Assembly (NCBI RefSeq): GCF_048270095.1
Contig: NZ_JBLWTL010000015.1
Location: forward strand, 1 to 64,000
DNA length: 64,000 nt
Origin: Maricaulis sp048270095
GTDB taxonomy: Bacteria; Pseudomonadota; Alphaproteobacteria; Caulobacterales; Maricaulaceae
Direction of reading: 5' to 3'
The notes beneath the pieces are model-generated. The model worked only from the letters and a program-made list of their open reading frames with translations. It was not told where the DNA came from and did not search any database. Both the position numbers and the translations under genes were made by a program. Of the stretch, positions 34,702 through 43,736 are shown one piece after another (position 1 is the stretch's first letter; each line of letters starts with the position of its first letter).

Positions 34702-35265
34702 ATGCGTTCTTTTGCCATTCTCGCCGCGGCCGCCATCTTACTCAATGGCTGCCAGACCGTCAGTGATGTATTTGAGACGGAGCAGCCCAATATCGGCCCG
34801 TGCCCGTCGGCGATGTCATTGTATGATGCGCACCGCATCGTCGAGCTTGATAGCGGAGATGTCCGCTTTGAAAATGTCGGCTTTACCGGCGAAATACTCG
34901 GCGTGCGTTCGCTGTGCAGCTATTATGGCGAGCGGCCGATCATCGCCAATCTCGAGCTGGACATGGCCTTCGGCCGCGGCCCGGCTGCCCAGGGCGACAC
35001 GCATGTCTACGAGTATTTCGTCGCCGTGACGCGTCGCGATATCGGTGTCATCGAAAAACAGGTCTTCCCGATCAATGTCCGGTTCCGGGCCGGCGAGGAC
35101 CGGGTCTACCTGACCGAAACGATTGATGCGATTTCGATCCCGCGCGCCAATGCCGACACGTCGGGAACCAATTTCGAAATCCTGACCGGTTTCGAACTGA
35201 CGGCCGAACAACTTGCTTTCAATCGCAGTGGCCAACGCTTCCGCGTGGGTGCCGGCCAGGACTGA
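34702..35265 (+). CDS. putative lipoprotein of unknown function
   Basis: The 187-residue product has a short lipoprotein signal peptide with the lipobox LLNGC (Cys17). The mature part has one Cys pair region (residues 34 and 72), RSLCSYYGERP and IANLELDMAFGRGP, and a beta-rich character. I do not recognise the family. It ends 4 bases before argS and is probably cotranscribed with it, although no functional link is evident. Confidence 0.75.
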   Translation: MRSFAILAAAAILLNGCQTVSDVFETEQPNIGPCPSAMSLYDAHRIVELDSGDVRFENVGFTGEILGVRSLCSYYGERPIIANLELDMAFGRGPAAQGDTHVYEYFVAVTRRDIGVIEKQVFPINVRFRAGEDRVYLTETIDAISIPRANADTSGTNFEILTGFELTAEQLAFNRSGQRFRVGAGQD

Positions 35266-35269
35266 TTTC

Positions 35270-37033
35270 ATGCCTTCAATAGCCGATCAGCTCAGTGCGA
35301 AACTGGGCGACGCGTTCGCTTCACTCCAGCTGCCGCGCGAGCTGGGCCGTGTCACGCCTGCGACCAAGTCCGGAACGGCGCCCTTTCAGTGCAATGGCGC
35401 CATGCCGGCGGCCAAGCAGGCGAAGACGAATCCCCGCGAGCTGGCGCAGAAAATCGTCGACGCGATTGCCGGCGATCCGCTGATCGCCGCCGCCGAGATT
35501 GCCGGACCGGGCTTCATCAATCTGACCCCGGCCCAGGACGCCTATGATGCGCGCGCCGCCGAGATCGCCGGCGATGATCGCGCCGGTGCCCCGGTGACGG
35601 ACGCGCCGCGCAAGGTGATGATCGATTTCGGCGGTCCCAATGTCGCCAAGCCGATGCATGTCGGCCATTTGCGCTCCTCGGTGCTGGGCGACAGCCTGCA
35701 GCGTCTGCTGCGCTTTCGCGGCGATGATGTGGTGTCCGACATCCATCTTGGCGATTGGGGCCTGCAAATGGGCCATCTCATCACTGAATTGCGTGAAGAA
35801 CAGCCCGGCCTTCCCTATTTCGACGCGAATTATTCCGGACCCTATCCCGACGAAGCGCCGGTCAATATTGATGATCTGGCCCGGCTCTACCCGCTTGCCT
35901 CGAAGAAGGCCAAGGATGATGCCGACCGCCTCGAACTCTCGCGCAAGGCAACAGCCGAGCTGCAGGCCGGACGTGCCGGCTACCGGGCGCTGCTGAACCA
36001 TTTCATCGCGGTCTCGATCGCGGCACTGAAGCAGGATTTCGATGCGCTCGGCGTGCATTTCGACCTGTGGAAGGGCGAGAGCGATGTCGATCCGCTCATT
36101 CCGGCCATGGTCGAGGACTTCAAACAGCGTGGCGTTGCCGAGCTCAGCGATGGCGCCTGGGTGGTCCATATCGCCCGCGAGGACGACAAGAAGGAATTGC
36201 CGCCGCTCATCCTCGTCACCTCCGGCGGTGCATCGCTTTATGGCACCACGGATCTGGCGACGATCCTCGACCGCAAGGCGAGCTTCGGGCCCGATTTGAC
36301 GCTCTATGTCGTCGACAGCGCCCAGGGCAATCATTTCCAGCAAGTCTTCCGTGCCGCCGAGAAAGCCGGCCTGGTCAAGGACGGCGCCCTCGAGCATGTC
36401 AATTTCGGCTCGGTCAATGGCAGTGATGGCAAGCGTTTGCGCACCCGCGATGGCGGCACATTCCGGCTCGCCGACCTGATCGCTTCCGCCATTGAACGCG
36501 CCGGGCAACGCCTCAAGGAAGCGGGTCTGGCCGCCGATGTCGGGCCAGAAGAGCATGACCGGGTGGCGCGCATGGTCGGACTGGCGGCGATCAAATTCGC
36601 CGATCTGCAAAATTACCGCACCACGAACTACGTGTTCGACCTGGACCGTTTCACCAGTTTCGAAGGCAAGACCGGTCCCTACCTCCTCTACGCGGCCGTG
36701 CGGGTAAAATCGCTCATGCGCAAGGCCGCGGACGCCGGAGTGAAGCCCGGCGCGATTTCGGTCGAGGCCGATGAGGAACGCGACCTGGTGCTGGCGCTTG
36801 ATGCCTTTGGTTCCGCGATTGATCAGGCGATCGACAACCGGGCCCCCAATGCCCTGTGCGATCACGCCTTCTCGCTGGCCCAGGCCTTCTCGAAATTCTA
36901 TTCCGCCTGCCCGATCCTCGGGGCTCCCGATGAGGCGACCCGGTCCTCGCGGCTGGCGCTGGCCGAAGCGACATTGAAACAGCTCGAGCTCAGCCTGCAC
37001 CTGCTCGGGCTGGAAGCTCCCGAACGCATGTAG
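35270..37033 (+). CDS. argS: arginyl-tRNA synthetase
   Basis: This 587-residue class I synthetase charges tRNA-Arg. The HIGH motif is HVGH in KPMHVGHLRSSVLGD (from residue 130). The KMSKS site appears as the relaxed GKRLRTRDGG form common in bacterial ArgRS. The N-terminal Add-1 domain and the C-terminal helical anticodon-binding domain with ENYRT-like LQNYRTTNYVFD are present. The start at 35270 fits the family N-terminus; an earlier in-frame ATG at 35213 lies inside the lipoprotein gene. Confidence 0.97.
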   Translation: MPSIADQLSAKLGDAFASLQLPRELGRVTPATKSGTAPFQCNGAMPAAKQAKTNPRELAQKIVDAIAGDPLIAAAEIAGPGFINLTPAQDAYDARAAEIAGDDRAGAPVTDAPRKVMIDFGGPNVAKPMHVGHLRSSVLGDSLQRLLRFRGDDVVSDIHLGDWGLQMGHLITELREEQPGLPYFDANYSGPYPDEAPVNIDDLARLYPLASKKAKDDADRLELSRKATAELQAGRAGYRALLNHFIAVSIAALKQDFDALGVHFDLWKGESDVDPLIPAMVEDFKQRGVAELSDGAWVVHIAREDDKKELPPLILVTSGGASLYGTTDLATILDRKASFGPDLTLYVVDSAQGNHFQQVFRAAEKAGLVKDGALEHVNFGSVNGSDGKRLRTRDGGTFRLADLIASAIERAGQRLKEAGLAADVGPEEHDRVARMVGLAAIKFADLQNYRTTNYVFDLDRFTSFEGKTGPYLLYAAVRVKSLMRKAADAGVKPGAISVEADEERDLVLALDAFGSAIDQAIDNRAPNALCDHAFSLAQAFSKFYSACPILGAPDEATRSSRLALAEATLKQLELSLHLLGLEAPERM

Positions 37034-37105
37034 CGCTCCCCTGAACGGGGGAGGGTGAGCGCCGCGCACGCCGCTATTCTTATGCTTCAGCCTTGAGGAT
37101 GAATC

Positions 37106-37495
37106 ATGATGTTTGCCAGCCTGGTCCTATCGCTTGCCGGACTCGCCCAGCCCGTTTTTGCCGATGATCCGGCGCAGTATTCTGACTGGCTGCAACATGG
37201 TTGCCGCATTCAGCAAGTCGGGCATAGCGGCGGCGAGCCGGTGGATCACACGGCATTCTGTGCCTGTTTCGACGCCCGTGTAAGTGAGGCGGGCGGCGGC
37301 GGGATCTATCGCGCCTTCGCGCTCGGCATGCAGGGGGCGCTACGCGAGCAATCCCTGATCGAGGACTGGGAGGCGGCGCGCGATACCGCGGCGGCCGAGG
37401 CCGGCGCCATGAGTCTGGAAACCCAGACCGGCTTCTCGCAAATCCTCCAGAACTCGCTCCTCGCTTGCGTGCATCTGTCCTATCAGGGCGAGTGA
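37106..37495 (+). CDS. small exported cysteine-containing protein, unknown
   Basis: The 129-residue product has a signal peptide (residues 1-20, ending VFADD). The mature chain has an aromatic DWLQHGC, then FCACFDARV and a later Cys near LLACVHLSY. Four cysteines could form two disulfides in the periplasm. I do not recognise the family. It follows argS by 72 bases, and no terminator is seen between them. Confidence 0.65.
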   Translation: MMFASLVLSLAGLAQPVFADDPAQYSDWLQHGCRIQQVGHSGGEPVDHTAFCACFDARVSEAGGGGIYRAFALGMQGALREQSLIEDWEAARDTAAAEAGAMSLETQTGFSQILQNSLLACVHLSYQGE

Positions 37496-37678
37496 CGGCC
37501 CTCACAGGCGAGCCGGTCGCCAAGCCTGCCATCTGGAAGTCACGCCGAGGCCACCGCCTTTTCTGCGGGAAAAGCGAGGCGTCACCCGTCTTCGCGCATT
37601 GACTCCGGCGTCCGGGATACTAAGAGTGCGCACCAACTTCCAGGCCCGTCGCGAGACGCGCCTGGCGGGCTATATCTC
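37496..37678. other. upstream part of gcv leader region
   Basis: This stretch between the small exported protein and the glycine riboswitch has no supported gene. It should contain the gcv promoter. TTGACT at 37599-37604 is a possible -35 element, but I cannot assign a good -10. A CTTTTC...GAAAAG inverted repeat lies around 37558-37574. Confidence 0.4.
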
Positions 37679-37868
37679 CTCGCGGGAGAGACCGGCGAAC
37701 AGGCCGGCGCCGAAGGCGCAACCGCCCCGGAAACGCTCAGGCAGACGGACCGCGAGAGAGACAAACGCTGGAAAGTGAGTGGGGCCGAAAGGCTTTAACT
37801 CCACCGACGGAGCAAGCGTGTCTCGCAAGGGCGGGTTCGCGCGGAATCTCTCAGGTCACGGGACAGCG
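37679..37868 (+). promoter_or_regulatory. tandem glycine riboswitch (gcvT motif)
   Basis: Two glycine aptamers lie in series upstream of gcvT. Aptamer I runs 37679-37756: P1 strands CTCGCGG and CCGCGAG enclose GGAGAGA, GCCGAAGGCGCAA and CTCAGGCAGACGGAC. Aptamer II runs 37766-37868: P1 strands CGCTG and CAGCG enclose GGAAAGTG, CCGACGGAGCAA and ATCTCTCAGGTCACGGGAC, with an extra stem inserted between 37775 and 37803. The linker is 9 bases. In known examples glycine binding turns the gcv operon on; the expression platform lies between 37869 and the ATG at 37931. Confidence 0.92.
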
Positions 37869-37930
37869 GGGGCGACGACTTGCCGGCGGATCACCGCAGG
37901 CAGGATCAGCGCTCTTGTCAGGACCCGTCA

Positions 37931-39028
37931 ATGACCGAAATTCTCCACAAAACTCCACTCCATGCCCTGCATCTCGAACTGGGCGGCAAAATGGTGCCGT
38001 TCGCGGGCTATGACATGCCGGTCCAGTATCCGCTCGGCATCATGGGTGAGCACAAGCAGACCCGCGAGAAGGCCGGCCTGTTCGATGTCTCCCATATGGG
38101 GCAGGCGCGCTATACCGGCGATGAGGCCGCGCTCGAGGCGCTGCTGACCTGTGATCTCGCCCTGCTTGGTGCCGGCGAACAGAAATACACCCTGCTCCTG
38201 AATGACGAGGGCGGGATTCGCGACGACCTGATGGTCTCGCGTCCGGATGGCGACGGGATATTCCTCGTCGTCAATGCGGCGATGAAGGACCAGGATTTCG
38301 CCCATCTCGAAGCCGGAACGGCCGGCAAGGGCAAGCTGGTCCGGCTTGAGGACCGCGCGCTTCTGGCGCTGCAGGGCCCGGCCGCGAAAGACGTGATGGC
38401 GCGGCTTTGCCCCGACGCCTGCAAGCTGGTCTTCATGCAGTGCGGCGCCTTCACCCTCGATGGCGTCCAGGTGTTGATGTCGCGTTCGGGTTATACCGGC
38501 GAGGACGGGTTCGAGATCTCCATCCCGCAAGCCGATGCGGTCCGTATTGCACGGCTCCTGCTGGCCCAGGACGAGGTTGAGGCGATTGGCCTGGGCGCGC
38601 GCGACTCGCTGCGTCTGGAAGCCGGGCTCTGCCTGTATGGCCATGACATGGACACGACGCGCACGCCGGTCGAGGCCTCGCTGATCTGGGCTTTGGCCAA
38701 GACCCGCCGCGAGCGTGGCGATTTTCCGGGCGCCGCCGTCATTCAGCAACAGATCGACGCCAAGACCTCACAAAAGCGCATCGGCCTGACCCTGTCCGGC
38801 GCACCGGCGCGCGAAGGCGCCGAGATCGCGACCAGGGACGGCAAGATCATCGGCGTCGTCACCTCTGGCGGTTTCGGCCCGACCTTCAATGGTCCGGTCG
38901 CGATGGGCTATGTCGAGCGCGACTTCATGGCTGAAGGCACAGAGCTCGATCTCATCGTGCGCGGAAAGCCACGCCCGGCGATGGTGACCAAATTGCCGTT
39001 CGTGCCAAATAATTTCTTCCGGGGCTAA
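37931..39028 (+). CDS. gcvT: glycine cleavage system T protein (aminomethyltransferase)
   Basis: GcvT moves the methylene group from aminomethyl-lipoyl GcvH to tetrahydrofolate and releases ammonia. The 365-residue protein has the family segments MVPFAGYDMPVQY, KAGLFDVSHMGQ, LLNDEGGIRDDLMV, ALQGPAA and SRSGYTGEDGFEI, then LRLEAGLCLYGHDM. The start at 37931 lies 62 bases after the riboswitch and has AGGA upstream. First of four gcv genes. Confidence 0.97.
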   Translation: MTEILHKTPLHALHLELGGKMVPFAGYDMPVQYPLGIMGEHKQTREKAGLFDVSHMGQARYTGDEAALEALLTCDLALLGAGEQKYTLLLNDEGGIRDDLMVSRPDGDGIFLVVNAAMKDQDFAHLEAGTAGKGKLVRLEDRALLALQGPAAKDVMARLCPDACKLVFMQCGAFTLDGVQVLMSRSGYTGEDGFEISIPQADAVRIARLLLAQDEVEAIGLGARDSLRLEAGLCLYGHDMDTTRTPVEASLIWALAKTRRERGDFPGAAVIQQQIDAKTSQKRIGLTLSGAPAREGAEIATRDGKIIGVVTSGGFGPTFNGPVAMGYVERDFMAEGTELDLIVRGKPRPAMVTKLPFVPNNFFRG

Positions 39029-39066
39029 ATCAATCAATCCAGATTATCTGGGGCAGGAGACACACC

Positions 39067-39432
39067 ATGACCACGCGTTACACCGAAGACCATGAATGGA
39101 TCACCGTTGAGGGCGATGTCGCAACCGTCGGCATCACCGTTCACGCCGCCGAACAGCTCGGCGATGTTGTATTCGTCGAATTGCCCGATACCGGCAAGAC
39201 GCTGGCGAAGGGCGATGAGTTTGCCGTCGTCGAATCGGTCAAGGCCGCCTCGGAAGTCTATGCCCCGATTGATGGCGAGATCATTGCCATCAATTCCGTG
39301 CTCGACGATGCACCTGCCACCGTCAATGAAGACGCCGCCGGTGCCGGCTGGTTCGTCAAGATCAAGATGTCGGACGCCTCCCAGCTCGACGGTCTGATGG
39401 ACGAAGCTGCCTATAACGCCCACATCGCTTAA
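39067..39432 (+). CDS. gcvH: glycine cleavage system H protein
   Basis: The 121-residue lipoyl carrier shuttles the aminomethyl group between the P and T proteins. The lipoylation site is Lys59 in VVESVKAASEVYAP. The start TTRYTEDHEWI and the C-terminal GAGWFVKIKMSD are typical. CAGGAGA precedes the ATG. It lies 38 bases after gcvT and 10 before gcvPA. Confidence 0.98.
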   Translation: MTTRYTEDHEWITVEGDVATVGITVHAAEQLGDVVFVELPDTGKTLAKGDEFAVVESVKAASEVYAPIDGEIIAINSVLDDAPATVNEDAAGAGWFVKIKMSDASQLDGLMDEAAYNAHIA

Positions 39433-39442
39433 GGCTCATCTC

Positions 39443-40786
39443 ATGCGCTACCTCCCCCATATCGATTCCGACCGCAAGGCGATGCTCGAGGCGATTGGCG
39501 TCGCTTCGATTGATGATCTCTTCACCGATGTGCCCGAAGCGGCCCGTCTGAACGGCCTGGTCGATCTACCGCTCAAACAGGGCGAACTCGCCGTTGAGCG
39601 CGCCATGTCGGCCATGGCCTCGCGCAACATCTCGGCCGGATCGGTACCGTTCTTCCTGGGGGCAGGGGCCTATCGCCACCATATCCCGTCGACGGTGGAT
39701 CATTTGATCCAGCGCTCCGAATTCCTCACCGCCTACACGCCCTATCAGCCGGAGATCAGCCAGGGGACTTTGCAGACCCTGTTTGAATTCCAGACCCAGG
39801 TCGCGCTTCTGACCGGCATGGATGTCGCCAATGCCTCGATGTATGACGGCTCCACCGCCTGCGCCGAAGCGGTGATGATGGCGGCGCGTGTGACCAAGCG
39901 CGACAAGGCCGTGATGGCCGGCACAGTGCATCCGCACTATGTCGAGGCGAGCAAGACGCTGGCGAAATACTCCGATGTCGAGATCGCTGTGACCCAGCCG
40001 GCGGTCGGCGGGCTGGACGAGCTGATCGCGGCGATCGACGAGACCACCGCCTGTGTCGTGGTGCAGACGCCGGACATTTTCGGGCAGCTGCATGATCTGC
40101 GGGCCATCTCGGAGATTGCCCATGCCAAGGGCGCGCTGGTGATCGCGGTCTTCACCGAAACCGTGTCGCTCGGCCTGGTCGAGGCGCCCGGCGATATGGG
40201 CGCGGATATCGCGGTTGGCGAAGGCCAGTCGATTGGTGTCGGTCTCAATTTCGGCGGGCCCTATGTTGGCCTGTTTGCCTGCAAGAATGAGCGCAATTTC
40301 ATCCGGCAAATGCCCGGCCGCCTGGCCGGCGAAACCGTCGATGCTGATGGCCGCCGCGGCTATGTGCTGACCCTGTCGACACGCGAGCAACATATTCGCC
40401 GCGAGAAGGCGACGTCCAACATCTGTACCAATGCCGGCCTGTGCTCGCTGGCCTTCACCATCCATATGACCTTGCTCGGTGAAGCCGGTCTGCGCACCCT
40501 GGCGCGTCTCAATCACGAGACCGCCTGCGATCTGGCCGACCGGCTTGGCTCGATCGAGGGCGTTGAAGTGCTCAATTCCAGCTTCTTCAATGAATTCACC
40601 CTGCGCCTGCCGAAACCGGCGGCTGAAGTGGTCGAGGAGCTGGCCCGTATCGGCGTGCTCGGCGGCGTGCCTGCCAGCCGGCTCTATCCCGGCCAGTTCG
40701 AGGACCTCCTCCTCGTCACGGCGACGGAAACCAATACCGAGAGTGATATGATCGTGTTCGAAAAAGCCTTGCGGGGTGTCCTCTGA
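39443..40786 (+). CDS. gcvPA: glycine dehydrogenase (decarboxylating) subunit 1
   Basis: This is the N-terminal half of a split P protein, 447 residues. It has FLGAGAYRHHIPS, TPYQPEISQGTLQTLFEFQT, NASMYDGSTACAEA and TREQHIRREKATSNICTNAGL, all P-protein hallmarks. The subunit partners with GcvPB to decarboxylate glycine with PLP. The gene ends in TGATGG, so the gcvPB start overlaps its last base. Confidence 0.97.
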   Translation: MRYLPHIDSDRKAMLEAIGVASIDDLFTDVPEAARLNGLVDLPLKQGELAVERAMSAMASRNISAGSVPFFLGAGAYRHHIPSTVDHLIQRSEFLTAYTPYQPEISQGTLQTLFEFQTQVALLTGMDVANASMYDGSTACAEAVMMAARVTKRDKAVMAGTVHPHYVEASKTLAKYSDVEIAVTQPAVGGLDELIAAIDETTACVVVQTPDIFGQLHDLRAISEIAHAKGALVIAVFTETVSLGLVEAPGDMGADIAVGEGQSIGVGLNFGGPYVGLFACKNERNFIRQMPGRLAGETVDADGRRGYVLTLSTREQHIRREKATSNICTNAGLCSLAFTIHMTLLGEAGLRTLARLNHETACDLADRLGSIEGVEVLNSSFFNEFTLRLPKPAAEVVEELARIGVLGGVPASRLYPGQFEDLLLVTATETNTESDMIVFEKALRGVL

Positions 40787-42375
40787 TGGCAATGAATACT
40801 CAAGGGCGTCCGACCCGCATGGCCGAGAATGTCGCCACCGGCGGCTATGGCGACACTGTTTCCGGCTCACGCGGTCTGGAACAGGCCGAACCGTTGATCT
40901 TCGAGCGCGGCGGTGTTGAAAACACCGGCGTTGATTTCCCGGCCCCGAAGGGCAGCAAGACACGTCTTGGCGGCCTCGAGCGGACGGCCCCGATTGGTCT
41001 GCCTGGCCTCTCCGAGCCGGAAACCATGCGCCATTATGTGCGTCTGAGCCGGAAGAATTACGCGATCGATCTGGGCCTTTACCCCCTCGGATCGTGCACG
41101 ATGAAGCATAATCCGCGGCTCAACGAGAAAGTCGCGCGCATGCCCGGCTTTGCCGATGTCCACCCGCTGCAGCCGGCCTCGACCGTGCAGGGCGCCTATG
41201 AAGTCATGGACGTGCTCGCCCATTGGCTTCTGAAACTGACCGCCATGCCGGCCGTCGCCCTGTCGCCGAAAGCCGGCGCGCATGGCGAGTTCTGCGGCAT
41301 GATGGCGATCCGCGCCCGTCTCGACGCTGATGGCCAGACCCATCGCCGCCGTGTCCTGGTGCCGGAATCAGCCCATGGCACCAATCCGGCGACCGCGGTC
41401 CAGTGTGGTTTCACCGTTGACGAGATCCCGGCCGATGCCGGTGGCCGCGTCGATATGGAAGCGCTCAAGGCCAAGCTCGGCGATGATGTCGCCGGTATCA
41501 TGCTGACCAATCCCAACACCTGCGGCCTGTTCGAGCGTGACATCAGGGAAATTGCCGACCTGATTCATGGCTGCGGCGGGTATTTCTACTGCGATGGCGC
41601 CAATTTCAACGCCATTGTCGGGCGCGTCCGCCCCGGCGATCTCGGCGTTGATGCCATGCATATCAATCTGCACAAGACCTTCTCGACGCCGCATGGCGGC
41701 GGCGGTCCCGGTGCCGGTCCGACGGTGTTGTCCGAGGCGCTCGCCCCGTTTGCACCGCTGCCACTGCTGATGATTGATCGAGACAATCCCAAGGGCATGG
41801 CGATCATGCATATGGCCGAGCATGAGAGCGAGCTGGACGGCAAGGATCTGCATCCTTTCGGCCGCATGGCGGCCTTCCATGGCCAGATGGGCATGTTCAC
41901 CCGCGCGCTCACCTATATGATGAGCCATGGTGCCGACGGCCTGAAACAGGTCGCCGATGATGCCGTACTCAATGCCAACTATATCCTGGCGGGCCTGAAC
42001 GGTGTGATGACGCAGGCCTTCGAAGGACATTGCATGCATGAAGCCCTGTTCGATGATCGTTTCCTGAAGGGGACGGGCGTCACGACACTCGATTTCGCCA
42101 AGGCGATGATCGATGAGGGCTATCATCCGATGACGATGTATTTCCCGCTCGTCGTCCACGGCGCCATTCTGATCGAGCCAACCGAGACCGAGTCCAGGGG
42201 CGGTCTCGACCGTTTCATCGAGGTCATGGAATCCCTCGCGCTAGCGGCCAAGGCCGGCGAGACCGGCCGCTTCGCAGCAGCCCCGGTTCACGCCCCGCTC
42301 AAACGTCTCGACGAGACCCGTGCAGCACGCCAGCCGGTCCTGCGCTGGACACCGGCTGCCGACGCTGCGGAATAG
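40786..42375 (+). CDS. gcvPB: glycine dehydrogenase (decarboxylating) subunit 2
   Basis: The 529-residue second half of the P protein carries the PLP lysine in NLHKTFSTPHGGGGPGAGP. Other family blocks are LGSCTMKHNPRLNE, SAHGTNPATAVQCGF and MLTNPNTCGLFERDI. It overlaps the gcvPA stop by one base and is followed by a strong hairpin. The split arrangement is common in many bacteria; E. coli has a single GcvP. Confidence 0.97.
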   Translation: MAMNTQGRPTRMAENVATGGYGDTVSGSRGLEQAEPLIFERGGVENTGVDFPAPKGSKTRLGGLERTAPIGLPGLSEPETMRHYVRLSRKNYAIDLGLYPLGSCTMKHNPRLNEKVARMPGFADVHPLQPASTVQGAYEVMDVLAHWLLKLTAMPAVALSPKAGAHGEFCGMMAIRARLDADGQTHRRRVLVPESAHGTNPATAVQCGFTVDEIPADAGGRVDMEALKAKLGDDVAGIMLTNPNTCGLFERDIREIADLIHGCGGYFYCDGANFNAIVGRVRPGDLGVDAMHINLHKTFSTPHGGGGPGAGPTVLSEALAPFAPLPLLMIDRDNPKGMAIMHMAEHESELDGKDLHPFGRMAAFHGQMGMFTRALTYMMSHGADGLKQVADDAVLNANYILAGLNGVMTQAFEGHCMHEALFDDRFLKGTGVTTLDFAKAMIDEGYHPMTMYFPLVVHGAILIEPTETESRGGLDRFIEVMESLALAAKAGETGRFAAAPVHAPLKRLDETRAARQPVLRWTPAADAAE

Positions 42376-42381
42376 CTGCGT

Positions 42382-42434
42382 AAAACACCCCTCTCTCCGG
42401 CCGGGTCACTTCACCCGGCCGGGGGGAGGGGTTT
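42382..42434 (+). terminator. terminator hairpin after gcv operon
   Basis: An almost complete inverted repeat lies 7 bases past the gcvPB stop: AAACACCCCTC...CCGGCCGGGT pairs with ACCCGGCCGG...GAGGGGTTT around a CACTTC loop. The T run is only three, but the stem is long and GC-rich. Confidence 0.8.
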
Positions 42435-42838
42435 CACGGATTTGCGCCAGCCGGTCGGGGCCGGGCGACGACGTGACAGATCTTTCATGCGAAAATCGGT
42501 GCACGCATCTTGTGTTCGCGCCAGCGAAGCCGCATCTGAAGAGGGCTGCGGGTGATACCGGCTGCGGTAAATTATGAGTTCTGATATCCGGCTTTCGGCG
42601 GGCAGGGCGCACGCTGTACCGGAATGACGGGATGATTGTTTGCCCTGGCAGGTGATCCTCGCGAATCCGGTGCGCATATACAACAGCTGCAATATGAGTC
42701 GCAGACGCTGCCTGATTTTCGGCTCTTTTGCCTCGCATTGGGGCCAAGTTTACGAATTAGATGTTATCTATTCAGTCCTGAAACCGGCCCGGTGCCGGCA
42801 CCATACCGGGCAGATGGGTTTATAAGGATGGTCACCAC
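42435..42838. other. 404-base intergenic region without a supported gene
   Basis: Short open frames here have no family features or ribosome sites. An AT-rich stretch at about 42746-42778 (AGTTTACGAATTAGATGTTA) is a likely promoter for the small membrane protein gene that follows. Just before that gene, GCCCGGT and ACCGGGC form a hairpin that encloses the palindrome GTGCCGGCAC. Confidence 0.45.
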
Positions 42839-43132
42839 ATGAATGAGGCACTGAACGGATTGGCACGCTCGAACGCATTCGGTGCGGCGATCGTGTTCGT
42901 GATCCGCACCATTGTGATTTCGATCGGTGTGATCCTGATGATCCTCGCCGTGCCGGTTGCCTTCGTGACGCCGCTTATCCCGGTTGGCCTGCCGATGGGC
43001 CTGTTTGGTCTGGTGCTGGTGGCCGCCGCCTCCAAGACCGCGCACACTTTCATCACGGATGGCCTGCGCCGTTTCCCATGGGTCTGGAAGCGCGTCCGCT
43101 TCGCCTTTGGTGAAAAGGACGCTGCCGAATAG
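42839..43132 (+). CDS. small two-helix membrane protein, unknown
   Basis: The 97-residue product has two hydrophobic segments (about residues 15-45 and 48-66) joined at the turn LIPVGLPMGLFG, and a basic C-terminal tail GLRRFPWVWKRVRFAFGEKD. It looks like a small inner-membrane protein with a cytoplasmic cationic end. AAGGA precedes the ATG by about 11 bases. It is a single gene bounded by a terminator on each side. I do not recognise its family. Confidence 0.7.
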   Translation: MNEALNGLARSNAFGAAIVFVIRTIVISIGVILMILAVPVAFVTPLIPVGLPMGLFGLVLVAAASKTAHTFITDGLRRFPWVWKRVRFAFGEKDAAE

Positions 43133-43162
43133 GCCGCTCCCGCCGATGGGATCCAGGCAAAG

Positions 43163-43197
43163 AAAAAAGGCCCGCAGCGATCGCTGGGGGCCTTTTT
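43163..43197. terminator. bidirectional intrinsic terminator
   Basis: AAAAAAGGCCC and GGGCCTTTTT flank the palindrome CAGCGATCGCTG, giving a long stem with A on the left and T on the right. It ends the small membrane protein gene and can also end the atp operon arriving on the minus strand. Confidence 0.88.
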
Positions 43198-43220
43198 GCT
43201 GTCTGTGATCCGGGTCTGAC

Positions 43221-43724
43221 CTAGTTGAACTGCGTGCCGACCAGCTTGATGTCGGCATCGACCAGCTTGTTCAGATCCGCCTTCTTCATTGAAGCGGTGA
43301 GCAAGTGCTCGGCGGCCTTCGTCGCCAGATCGGCAGCGGCAGCGCGGACATCAGCCGCGGCAGACGCTTCGGCCTGGGCAATGCGCTGCTCGGCCAGGGC
43401 CGTGCGACGCTCGAGGCGTTCCGCCATCTCCTCGCGAGCCTGCTTCTTCAGCATTTTGGCTTCATTCTTGGCCTGGGCGACAATCGCTGCAGCCTCTTCA
43501 ACGGCGTCCTGCTGGCGGCGCTGGAAGCTGGCGAGCAATTCCTGGGCCTCATCGCGCAGGCGGCGGGCTTCGGCGATCTCGTCGGCAATCCCCTGGGCGC
43601 GGGCGTCCAGTTGCTTGGCGACCAGGCCCGGTACGCGGACATAGATCAGCCCACCGATGACGATGAAGAATGACAGGGCGACCCAGAAGGCCGCTTCGTT
43701 TGGATGGATCCAGTCGAATGTCAT
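43221..43724 (-). CDS. atpF: ATP synthase F0 subunit b
   Basis: The 167-residue subunit b has an N-terminal membrane helix (about residues 10-30, FWVALSFFIVIGGLIYV) and a long charged coiled coil rich in Ala, Glu and Arg. It forms the peripheral stalk with b'. It is last in the operon, 12 bases after b', and is followed by the bidirectional terminator. Confidence 0.95.
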   Translation of the reverse strand: MTFDWIHPNEAAFWVALSFFIVIGGLIYVRVPGLVAKQLDARAQGIADEIAEARRLRDEAQELLASFQRRQQDAVEEAAAIVAQAKNEAKMLKKQAREEMAERLERRTALAEQRIAQAEASAAADVRAAAADLATKAAEHLLTASMKKADLNKLVDADIKLVGTQFN

Positions 43725-43736
43725 GATGTCCGTCCT

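Noticed and set aside
35321..37069. 582-codon minus-strand open frame
   Set aside because: Antisense to argS; the real gene has HIGH and KMSKS-type motifs.
37582..37764. 60-codon minus-strand open frame
   Set aside because: It overlaps the glycine riboswitch on the opposite strand and has no protein features.
42636..42842. Short open frames before the small membrane protein gene
   Set aside because: No ribosome site, unusual composition, and they overlap an AT-rich promoter-like stretch.
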